A program made the translations under genes and the position numbers. This document shows positions 1 through 10,780 of a stretch of DNA of 64,000 nt, piece after piece. Below the pieces are notes generated by a model that saw only the letters and a program-made list of their open reading frames with translations, had not been told where the DNA came from and did not search any database. Positions within the stretch are counted from its first letter, which is position 1; every line of letters starts with the position of its first letter. This DNA comes from Microglena sp. YARC (lineage: Eukaryota; Chlorophyta; Chlorophyceae; Chlamydomonadales; Chlamydomonadaceae): contig CM039462.1 in assembly GCA_022414725.1 (NCBI GenBank), positions 125,175,233-125,239,232 on the forward strand, read 5' to 3'.

Positions 1-2610
1 TGTTCAAGTGGGCGTAGCGTTTGTTTTGAAAGGGTTATAGGTTAGTGCCCTCCACTGGTATAGAAAAGGGCCTTTTTCAACTATTGCGATGCTTGGATGT
101 GGCCGGTCCCCTTGACATTAGGTGAGCATGTTTAGTGTTGTAACTTCATGGTACGAATATGTTCCTATGGTCGCATGGTGATTTCACCCCAGGGATGTGT
201 TCAAGGTGGGCGTATTAGCGTTTTTTTGAAAGGTTATAGGTTAGTGCCCCTCCACTGGTATAGAAAAGGGCCTTTTTCAAACTATTGCGATGCTTGGATG
301 TGCCCGGTCCCTTGACATTGAGGGTTTAGCATGTTGTTACTTCATGTAAACATTTTCCTAGGTCGCATTGTGATTTCACCCCAGGGATGTGTTCAAGTGT
401 GGCGTAGCGTTGTTTTGAAAAGGTATAGGTTAGTGCCTCCACTGGTATAGAAAAGGGCCTTTTCAACTATTGCGATTTCACGGGAGCTGTCAGTGTGTAG
501 CATGTTCTGTCGCATTTTGATTTCACCCAGGATGTGTTCAAAGCGTTTGTTTTGAAAGGTTATAGGTTCGTCCCTCACTGGTACGAATTTTTCAACTATT
601 GTCTTGGATGTGCCGGTCCCCTTGACATTAGGTGAGCATGTTTTAGTGTTGTACTTTCATGTACGAATGTTCTATGTCGCATTGGTGATTTTCACCCCAG
701 GATGTGTTCAAGGTGGCGTACGTTTGTTTGAAAGGGTTATAGGTTAGTGCCCTCCACTGGTATCGAAAGGGCCTTTTCAACTATTGCGATGCTTGGATGT
801 GGCCGGTCCCTTTGACATTAGGTGAGCATGTTTAGTGTGTACTTCATGTACGAATATTTTCCTATGTCGCATGGTGATTTCACCCCAGATGTGTTCAAGG
901 TGGCGTAGCGTTTGTTTTGAAAGGGTTATAGGTTAGTGCCTCCACTGTATCGAAAAGGGCCTTTTTCAACTATGTGATGCTTGGATGACATTAGTGAGCA
1001 TGTTTAGTGTTGTACTTCATACGAATATGTTCCTATGGTCGCATGGTGATTTCACCCCAGGGATGGTTCAAGTGGCGTAGCGTTTTTTTGAAAGGTTATA
1101 GTTAGTGCCTCCACTGGTATAGAAAAGGCCTTTGTCAACTATTGCGATGCTTGGATGTGGCCGTCCCTTGACATTAGGTTAGCATGTTTAGTGTTGTACT
1201 TCATGTACGAACATGTTCCTATGGTCGCATTGGTGATTTCACCCCAGGGATGTGTTCAAGGTGGGCGTAGCGTTTGTTTTGAAAGGGTTATAGGTTAGTG
1301 CCCTCCACTGGTATAGAAAAGGGCCTTTTTCAACTATTGCGATGCTTGGATGTGGCCGGTCCCCTTGACATTAGGTTAGCATGTGTAGTGTTGTACTTCA
1401 TGTATGAACATGTTCCTTTGGTCGCATTGGTGATTTCACCCCAGGGATGTGTTCAAGGTGGGCGTAGCGTTTGTTTTGAAAGGGTTATAGGTTAGTGCCC
1501 TCCACTGGTATAGAAAAGGGCCTTTTTCAACTATTGCGATGCTTGATGGTGAGCCGTTAGTCCCCTTGACATTAGGTTAGAGCTGTTTAGTGTTGTACTT
1601 CATGTACGAATATGTTCCTATGGTCGCATTGGTGATTTCACCCCAGGGATGTGTTCAAGGTGGGCGTAGCGTTTGTTTTGAAAGGGTTATAGGTTAGTGC
1701 CCTCCACTGGTATCGAAAAGGGCCTTTTTCAACTATTGTGATGCTTGGATGTGGCCGGTCCCCTTGACATTAGGTGAGCATGTTTAGTGTTGTACTTCAT
1801 GTACGAATATGTTCCTATGGTCGCATTGGTGATTTCACCCCAGGGATGTGTTCAAGGTGGGCGTAGCGTTTGTTTTGAAAGGGTTATAGGTTAGTGCCCT
1901 CCACTGGTATAGAAAAGGGCCTTTTTCAACTATTGCGATGCTTGGATGTGGCCGGTCCCCTTGACATTAGGTGAGCATGTTTAGTGTTGTACTTCATGTA
2001 CGAATATGTTCCTATGGTCGCATTGGTGATTTCACCCCAGGGATGTGTTCAAGGTGGGCGTAGCGTTTGTTTTGAAAGGGTTATAGGTTAGTGCCCTCCA
2101 CTGGTATAGAAAAGGGCCTTTTTCAACTATTGCGATGCTTGGATGTGGCCGGTCCCCTTGACATTAGGTGAGCATGTTTAGTGTTGTACTTCATGTACGA
2201 ATATGTTCCTATGGTCGCATGGGTGATTTCACCCCAGGGATGTGTTCAAGGTGGGCGTAGCGTTTGTTTTGAAAGGGTTATAGGTTAGTGCCCTCCACTG
2301 GTATAGAAAAGGGCCTTTTTCAACTATTGCGATGCTTGGATGTGGCCGGTCCCCTTGACATTAGGTGGGCATGTTTAGTGTTATACTTCATGTACGCATA
2401 TCAGTGTTTTTTTGTGTGCGACCGGTCGCCAAATCTGCGACCCAGGTGCGACCACCGTGCGACCCTCAGGTGTGCGAGTTTAGGGCGAAATGGGCCCTTG
2501 GTCGCCATGAAGTGCGACCGCGAGAGAGTGATTTGCGCCCTGGTCGAATATGTTCTTATGGTCGCATTGGTGATTTCACCCCAGGGATGTGTTCAAGGTG
2601 GGTGTCCCTT
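1..2610. repeat. ~198-bp satellite array
   Basis: About 13 head-to-tail monomers, recognised by the recurring blocks GGCGTAGCGTTTGTTTTGAA, CCACTGGTATAGAAAAGGGC and GATTTCACCCCAGGGATG. The GGCGTAGCG block recurs at about 1461, 1662, 1860 and 2058, giving a period near 198-201 bp. Monomers from about 1200 to 2400 are nearly identical. Those before 1200 carry many small deletions and shortened homopolymers. The last monomer is interrupted at about 2400-2550 by a ~150-bp segment with repeated GTGCGACC words. No coding potential is evident. The array runs off the left edge, so its full length is unknown. Confidence 0.93.
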
Positions 2611-2614
2611 TAGC

Positions 2615-2900
2615 CAGTGATTTGTTTTCAAATCTGAAAGTGGGTTTTTTCTAGCTTGATGGTTTTAGGCCTCCTCCAGGTACAGCGTTTTATTGCTTAA
2701 TATAACTCGTTGTAGCTTTTTGGGGCCAATTAGGCTATTAAGGGCCATTTTTAGCTATTTTGGGGCCATTTTAGGCTTTTAAGGGCCATTTTTAGCTATT
2801 TTGGGGCAAAAAATAACTACGTGTTTTTCTTTCTTTTCTTTTTTATAGGGTCAATTTCTCCAAAATGGGGTCAGAACTAGCGATCGCTATATATAGCGGA
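2615..2900 (+). repeat. Dispersed repeat family G, copy 1
   Basis: This segment shares ordered blocks with 62040-62255 and, in reverse orientation, with the TIR element at 49676-49898. The blocks are AAATCTGAAAGTGG, then TAGCTT...GGTTTTA.GCCTCCTCC, then GGGGTCA.AACTAGCGATCGCTATA.ATAGC. It also holds an internal tandem of AAGGGCCATTTTTAGCTATTTTGGGGC. It is probably a degenerate non-autonomous DNA transposon of the family described at 49676. No terminal repeats survive clearly in this copy. Confidence 0.6.
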
Positions 2901-2904
2901 AAAT

Positions 2905-2945
2905 ATCCCTGCCTTGAGCCTATTTGGCTACCCCTGGACTGTAAT
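2905..2945 (+). repeat. End fragment of dispersed repeat family A
   Basis: The words GCCTATTTGGCTACCCCTGG and ACTGTAA match the terminus of the longer family A copies at 19261-19402 and 40493-40625. Only this terminal ~40 bp is present here. Confidence 0.6.
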
Positions 2946-2984
2946 AACATCCACATGCGCAACCGCAAATCTTCCATCTATGGA

Positions 2985-4580
2985 GACCCAACACCCACCC
3001 ACCTGCCCATCCACCTACACACCCACCCACCCACCCACCCACCTACATACCCACCCGCATACTTACCACCTACACACCTACACACCCTCATACACACCTG
3101 CACACCCACCTACATACACACCCACTCACCCACCTACATACACACCTGCCTACACACCCACCTACACACTCACATACACACCTACACACCCACCCACATA
3201 CTCACCCGCATACTCACCCACATACACAGCTACACACCCACCTAACACCCACCTACACACCTATCCACCCACACCAGACACACCCACCTACACACTCTCC
3301 CACCTACACACCTCCACACCCACCTACATACCCACCCGCATACCCACCCACATACACAGCTGCACACCCACCTCCACACCTCCACACACACCTACACACT
3401 CGCCTGCACACCTACTTATCCACCTTCACACCTACACACCCACCTACACACCTACACACCCACCTACCTACACACCTACATACCCACATGCACAGCTACA
3501 CACCCACCTACACACCCACCTTCACACCTATCCACCCACCCACCCACCACCTACACACCTACCCACCTACACACCTACCCACCCACCTACACACCCACCC
3601 GCATACCCACCCACATACACAGCTACACACCCACCTGCACACCCGCCTACACACCTACTTATCCACCTTCACACCTACACACCCACATACACTCCTACTT
3701 ACACACCTACTCACCCACCTACATACCCACCCGCATACCCACCCACATGCCCACCCACCTACACACCTACACACCCACATACCCACCTACACACCCACCT
3801 ACACACCTACACACCCACCTATTCACCCACCCACCCACCACATACCTACTCAACCACCCACCCACCTACACACCTACATACCCACCCGCATACCCACCCA
3901 CCTACACACCTACACACTCACCCACCCACCCACCTACACACCCACCTACACACCCACATACACACCACCTACACACCCACCCACCTTCCACCCACACACC
4001 CACCTACACACCCACCCACATACACACCCACATACACACCCACCCACATACACACCACATACACACCCCACATACACACCCACATACACACCCACCCACC
4101 TACACACCCAGCTACACACCTATCCAGCTACCTCCCCACATACCTACCCACCTACACACCCACCCACCTCACGTTACCTCCCCACCCACCTTCACACCCA
4201 CCCACATTCCCACCCACCTACACACCCACACACCCACACACCTACACACACACCCACCTTTACACCCAGCTACACACCTATCCAGCTACCTCCCCACCTA
4301 CCTACCCACCTACCCACCCACCCACCTCACGTCACCTCCCCACGCACCTACACACCCACCCACATTCCCACCCACCTACACACCCACACACCCACCCACC
4401 TACACACCCACACATCTACACACCCAGCTACACACCTATCCAGCTACCTCCCCACATACCTACCCACCTACACACCCACCCACCTCACGTCACTTCCCCA
4501 CCCACCTCACCTCCTCCCTCACCTCACCTCACCTCCCCACCCACCTCACTCACTCACCCACCTACCTCATCACCCACCCA
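2985..4580 (+). repeat. CACCCACCTACA-type low-complexity tract
   Basis: About 1.6 kb built from CACC, CACCTACA and CATACACC words on the plus strand. It is open in all three forward frames over long stretches, giving Thr/Pro/His-rich conceptual proteins with no domain or initiation context. It is read as intron of the ACLA gene, lying just upstream of a duplicated acceptor at 4589. Its C-rich character continues into the next array. Confidence 0.85.
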
Positions 4581-4588
4581 CTCCCTTC

Positions 4589-4672
4589 CAGGTGTTTGTT
4601 GATATTGACGCCACCATGTTTGAGATGAACCCCTTTACCATAGACCCACAATCAGAGGGATCTTATTCTGAC
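4589..4672 (+). pseudogene. Duplicated acceptor plus 5' part of ACLA exon A
   Basis: CCCTTCCAG at about 4580-4590 is followed by a reading frame encoding [19 protein letters not shown]. This matches the start of the full exon at 7251 except for M-L/F changes. After about 22 residues the similarity is lost (SEG...), and the sequence returns to CACCC repeat without a donor. It is a truncated upstream copy of the exon with its own acceptor, so it could act as a decoy 3' splice site. It lacks the rest of the exon, including the PLDIR and PFGRDM segments. Confidence 0.8.
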
Positions 4673-4736
4673 CTACCTACTCCCACTCCTCACCCACTCC
4701 CCACCCACCCACCTCACCTCCCCACTCACCCACCAT

Positions 4737-7245
4737 AGACATATGCTTGAACAAACACCTCTCACCCACCCACCCACCCACCCAGCTGGCTACCTAATCA
4801 CCCACTCCCCACCCATCCACCTCACCCACCCACCCACCCACCCAGCTGGCTACCTAATCACCCACTCCCCACCCACCCACCTCACCTCCCCACTCACCCC
4901 TAGACATATGCTTGAACAAACACCTCTCACCCACCCACCCACCCAACCCAGCTGGCTATCCTAATCACCCACTCCCCACCCACCCACCTCACCCACCCAC
5001 CCACCCACCCAGCTGGCTACCTAATCACCCACTCCCCACCCACCCACCTCACCTCCCCACTCACCCCTAGACATATGCTTGAACAAACACCTCTCACCCA
5101 CCCACCCACCCACCCAGCTGGCTACCTAATCACCCACTCCCCACCCACCACCCACCTCACCCACCCACCCACCCACCCAGCTGGCTACCTAATCACCCAC
5201 TCCCCACCCACCCACCACCTCACCCCCCACTCACCCCTAGACATATGCTTGAACAACCCCACACCCACCTCACCTCACCCACCCACCCACCCACTCCAGC
5301 TGGCTACCTAATCACCCACTCCCCACCCACCCACCTCACCCACCCACCCACCCACCCACCCAGCTGGCTACCTAATCACCCACTCCCCACCCACCCACCT
5401 CACCCACCCACCCACCCACCCACCACCCACCCAGCGGCTACCTAATCACCCACTCCCCACCCACCCACCCACCCACCCAGCTGGCTACCTAATCACCCAC
5501 TCCCCACCCACCCACCCACTCACCGCACCCAGCTGCTGCTACCTTAATCACCCACTCCCCACCCACCACACCCACCCACCCACCCAGCTGGCTACCTAAT
5601 CACCCACTCCCCACCCACCCACCTCACCCACCCACCCACCCACCCAGCTGGCTACCTAATCACCCACTCCCCACCCACCCACCTCACCCACCCACCCACC
5701 CAGCTGGCTACTAATCACCCACTCCCCACCCACCACCTCACCCACCCACCCAGCTGACTACCTAATCACCCACTCCCCACCCACCCACCTCACCCACCCA
5801 CCCACCCAGCTGGCTACCTAATCACCCACTCCCCACCCACCACCTCACCCACCCACCCACCCAGCTGGCTACCTAATCACCACTCCCCACCCACCCACCC
5901 ACCCACCCAGCTGGCTACCTAATCACCCACTCCCAGCCCACCCACCCAGCTGACCTACCTAATCACCCACTCCCCACCCACCCACCTCACCCACCCACCC
6001 ACCCAGCTGGCTACCTAATCACCCACTCCCCACCCACCCACTCACCCACCCACCCACCCAGCTGGCTACCTAATCACCCACTCCCCACCCACCCACCTCA
6101 CCCACCCAGCTGGCTACCTAATCACCCACTCCCCACCCACCCACCTCACCCACCCACCCACCCAGCTGGCTACCTAATCACCCACTCCCCACCCACCCAC
6201 CCCACCCACCCACCACCCAGCTGGCTACTAATCACCCCACTCCCACCCACCCACCTCACCCACCCAGCTGGCTACCTAATCACCCACTCCCCACCCACCC
6301 CTCACCCACCCCACCTAATCACCCACTCCCCACCCACCCACCCACCCACCCACCCACCAGCTGACTACCTAATCACCACTCCCCACCCACCCACCTCACC
6401 CACCACCCACCCAGCTGGCTACCTACAACATCACCCACTCCCCACCCACCCACCCTCACCCACCCACCCACCCAGCTGGCTACCTAATCACCCACTCCCC
6501 ACCCACCTCCTCACCCACCCACCCAGCTGGCTACCTAATCACCACTCCCCACCCACCCACACCCACCCACCCACCCAGCTGGCTACCTAATCACCCACTC
6601 CCCACCCACCCACCTCACCCACCCACCCACCCACCCAGCTGGCTACCTAATCACCCACTCCCCACCCACCCACCTCACCCACCCACCACCCACCCACCCA
6701 CCCACCCACCCACCCAGCTGGCTACCTAATCACCCACTCCCCACCCCCACCTCACCACCCACCCACCCACTGGCTACCTAATCACCCACTCCACCGACCC
6801 AGCCTCACTGCTACCTAATCACCCACTCCCCACCCACCCACCTCACCCACCCACCCACCCAGCTGGCTACCTAATCACCCACTCCCCACCCACCCACCGC
6901 TGGCTACCTAATCACCCACTCCCCACCCACCCACCTCACCCACCCCCACCCACCCAGCTGGCTACCTAATCAACCCACTCCCCACCCACCCACCTCACCC
7001 ACCCACCCACCCAGCTGGCTACCTAATCACCCTCCCCACCCACCCACTCCCCACCCACCCACCTCACCCACCCACCCACCCAGCTGGCTACCTAATCACC
7101 CACTCCCCACCCACCCACCTCACCCACCCACCCACCTCACCCACCCACCCACCCACCCACCCACCCCACCCACCCACCAGCTGGCTACCTAATCACCCAC
7201 TCCCCACCCACCCACCTCACCTCCCCACTCACGCACCCGCACCCG
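4737..7245 (+). repeat. CAGCTGGCTACCTAATCACC minisatellite array
   Basis: About 2.5 kb of tandem units, each with a CAGCTGGCTACCTAATCACC core, a CACTCCCCACCCACC spacer and CTCACCCACC filler, roughly 50-65 bp apart. From 4737 to about 5270 a higher-order unit of about 170 bp is visible, marked by TAGACATATGCTTGAACAA (four copies). Unit lengths vary through CACC slippage. The array sits between the truncated exon copy at 4589 and the real acceptor at 7250. It is therefore intronic and makes an extremely long C-rich tract before the splice site. Confidence 0.9.
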
Positions 7246-7250
7246 TCTAG

Positions 7251-7436
7251 GTGTTTGTTGACATTGACGCCACCATGTTGGAGATGAACCCCTTCACCAT
7301 TGACCCCAGATCCGGCCGACCCTTCCCCCTGGATATCCGCTTGGAGCTAGATGATACTGCCAGGTTCAGGTCTGCACCCAAGTGGGGCGAGGCTGAGTTC
7401 CCTCTGCCGTTTGGCCGGGACATGACAGCAGCAGAG
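7251..7436 (+). CDS. ACLA: ACLA exon A ([16 protein letters not shown]...)
   Basis: The acceptor is CCCGTCTAG and the donor GCAGAG|GTGGGT. The exon has 62 codons, phase 0 at both ends. It encodes the [10 protein letters not shown] block, the [14 protein letters not shown] segment and [15 protein letters not shown], all close to plant ACLA. In the ATP-grasp-like N-terminal half of the enzyme, EMNPF belongs to the nucleotide-binding region (family knowledge). No frame break is seen. Partial copies lie upstream at 4589 (acceptor side) and downstream at 7514 (donor side). Confidence 0.93.
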
Positions 7437-10400
7437 GTGGGTGGGGGCAGGTAGTGCTGATGTCTGCGTGCGGGCTCGTGGGTTGGGTAGTGGGTTAGGG
7501 CACAATAGTGTGCGCCAGGTTCAGGTCTACACCCAAGTGGGGCGAGGCTGCGTTGCCTCTGCCGTTTGGCAGGGGCATGACAGCAGCAGAGGTGGGTGGG
7601 GGGCAAGTAGTGCTGGTGTCTGCGTGCGGGCTCGTGGGTTGGGTGGGTAGTGGTTGTGTAGGGTGGGTGGGGGTGGTGGCGGGGGGGTGAGCGGAGGGCA
7701 GGCAGTGTTGGGTGAGTAGGGGTTGAGTGGGGTGGGTGGGTGGCGGGCAGTGTTGAGGTATGCGTGCGGGCTTGTTGGTTGGGTGGGTAGGGGTTGAGTA
7801 GGGTCGGTTGGGTTGAGGGTGGGTGGGTGGTGGGCAGTGTTGGGCTATGTGTGCGGGCTATGTGTGCGGGCTTGTGTGTTGGTGGGTAGGGATTGAGTAG
7901 GGTGGGTTGGGGTTGAGGCACAAGTGCGGGGTCGTGGTTTTTGGGAGATGGGTGGGTGGGTGGTGGACAGGGTGGGGTATGTGCGCAGGGTCACAGTGTG
8001 TGTTTGGGTCCGGGTTGTGTGTGTGTGTTGGGTCTGGATGGGGGGTGGGCAATGAGGTGTGGTGATTGGGGGGTAGGGGGGGGGGGGGGGGGAGGAGTAT
8101 TGGTATAGGGGTGTACTAATCTTCGCATCGGCGTACAGCTATACATCAACCAATGCTCCGCTTCCTGCTACATCCTGTACCGCATAGCCTGAATCCTGAA
8201 AACCCAAACCCTGGTCACACTTTCAGGAATACGTTCACTCTTTGGATGAGGCCACGGGAGCTTCTCTCAAGTTCACAGTGCTGAACCCTAAGGGTCGAGT
8301 GTGGCTCATGGTTGCGGGTGGGGGGCCTCAGTCATCTACACGGAACACAGTAGCGACTTGGGCTACTCGCCTGAACTGGGCAACTATGGGGAGTATAGCG
8401 GTGCACCCAACACCAACGAGACGTACCTGTAAGTGTTGGGCCTAGGGTGGGTGGGAATGGGGCTGTGGTAGTGGTGGGATGGGGTGTATGGGTAGCCTCC
8501 GCCATCTACACCGACACTGTCGGCGACTTGGGCCACTCGCCTGAACTGGGCAACTATGGGGAGTATAGCGGTGCACCCAACACCAACGAGACGTACCTAT
8601 AAGTGTTGGGCCTAGGGTGGGTGGGAGGGGGGCTGGGGTAGTGGTGGGATGGGGTGTATGGGTAGCCTTCGCCATCTACACCGACACTGTCGGCAACTTG
8701 GGCTACTCGCCTGAACTGGGCAACTATGGGGAGTATAGAAGTGCACCCAACACCAACGAGACGTTCCTGTTTTTGTTTTGGGCCTAGGGTGGGTGGAGGG
8801 GGGCTGGGGTAGTGGTGGGATGGGGTGTATGGGTAGCCTCCGCCATCTACACCGACACTGTCGGCGACTTGGGCTACTCGCCTGAACTGGGCAACAATGG
8901 GGAGTATAGAAGTGCACCCAACACCAACGAGATGTACCTGTGAGTGGTGGGCGGACTGGCGGAGGGTGGTGGGGGCAGAGGGTGTGGTTGTGGTTGTGGG
9001 GAAGGGGGGGGGGGGAGGGGATGACTACCTATGGGGAGTACAGCGATGCACCCAACACCAACGAGATATACCTGTGAGTGGTGGGCGGACTGGCGGAGGG
9101 TGGTGGGGGACGGAGGGTGTGGTTGTGGTTAGTGGGGAGGGGGGGGGGGGGGGGGGGGGGGGAGGGATGACTACCTATGGGGAGTATAGCGATGCGCCCA
9201 ACACCAACGAGATATACCTGTGAGTGGTGGGCGTAGGGGGGGTGGGAAGGGGGTCGGGTAGGGATGAGATAAGGGGAGCCACTGTTTTTTGTTTCGTGCA
9301 GCGCATCGCAAATTGAGTGACTAGGTGTGACCCCAGTGCGACGTGCTGCCCCCCAACCCCGCGGAACGTGAAAAGCGGAGCCCGTGGGGATCGAGTGGAA
9401 GCTGGGGGGGGGGGGGGGGGCATTTCTGAATAATTTAGCCAGAGCCATGCGTCGCCATGCAGCGACGGACTGGCGACGCGTCGCACAAAAAAAACATTGT
9501 AGGGAGCCTCCGTTATGTTGAGAACGCCTGGTAGGGCGTGGTAGGGCGTGGTATTAAGGGGGCCTCCGTTATATTGAGAACGCCTGGTAGGGCGTGGTAT
9601 TAAGGGGGCCTCCGTTATATTGAGAACGCCTGGTAGGGGCGTGGTATTAAGGGGGCCTCCGTTATATTGAGAACGCCTGGTAGGGCGTGGTATTAAGGGG
9701 GCCTCCGTTATATTGAGAACGCCTGGTAGGGCGTGGTATTAAGGGGGCCTCCGTTATATTGAGAACGCCTGGTAGGGCGTGGTATTAAGGGGCCTCCGTT
9801 ATATTGAGAACGCCTGGTAGGGCGTGGTATTAAGGGGGCCTCCGTTATATTGAGAACGCCTGGTAGGGCGTGGTATTAAGGGGGCCTCCGTTATATTGAG
9901 AACGCCTGGTAGGGCGTGGTATTAAGGGGGCCTCCGTTATATTGAGAACGCCTGGTAGGGCGTGGTATTAAGGGGGCCTCCGTTATATTGAGAACTCCTG
10001 GTAGGGCGTGGTATTAAGGGGCCTCCGTTATATTGAGAACGCCTGGTAGGGCGTGGTATTAAGGGGCCTCCGTTATATTGAGAACGCCTGGTAGGGCGTT
10101 AATTAAGGGGGCCTCCGTTATATTGAGAACGCCTGGTAGGGCGTGGTATTAAGGGGGCCTCCGTTATATTGAGAACGCCTGGTAGGGCGTGGTATTAAGG
10201 GGGCCCCGTCTTTCGGCGGTAGGGAACGAGCTGCTACTTCACCTGGACAAAGCTACCATGGCAGTCAACAGTGACCATTGAACCCCGCGCCTTCATCCTT
10301 TCAACGGTCCGTTGTCATCTACACTGATACTTTAGGTGGACTGGGATCAAGTTCAACTTAGATCCCTTGTTCTCACTGCCGTGAAATAACCTTTATATGT

Positions 10401-10749
10401 ACCCCCCCCCCCCCCACACACACACACACCTAAAAATCACTACCACCACCATCACCACCCACCACCACCACCACCACCAATACCCGACCCCCCCCACCGC
10501 CCCCCCCCAGGTATGCCAAGACTGTGATTGACTGTTGCTCTGCCAGCACTGATGGCCGACCTCGAGCATACCCCCCCCCCCCCCACACCCCCCCCCACAC
10601 ACACACGCACAGACCCACCCCCTCACCCCCCCCACATATCACCCCCACCCCCACCACACACACCCCACCGCCACCACCACCACCAGTTATGCCAAGACTG
10701 TGATTGACTGTTGCTCTGCCAGCACTGATGGCCGACCTCGAGCATACCC

Positions 10750-10780
<31 letters not shown>

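Noticed and set aside
2914..4602. 562-codon Thr/Pro/His-rich open frame
   Set aside because: It is pure CACC/CACA repeat, open in several frames, has no domain, and lies in intron just before a duplicated ACLA acceptor.
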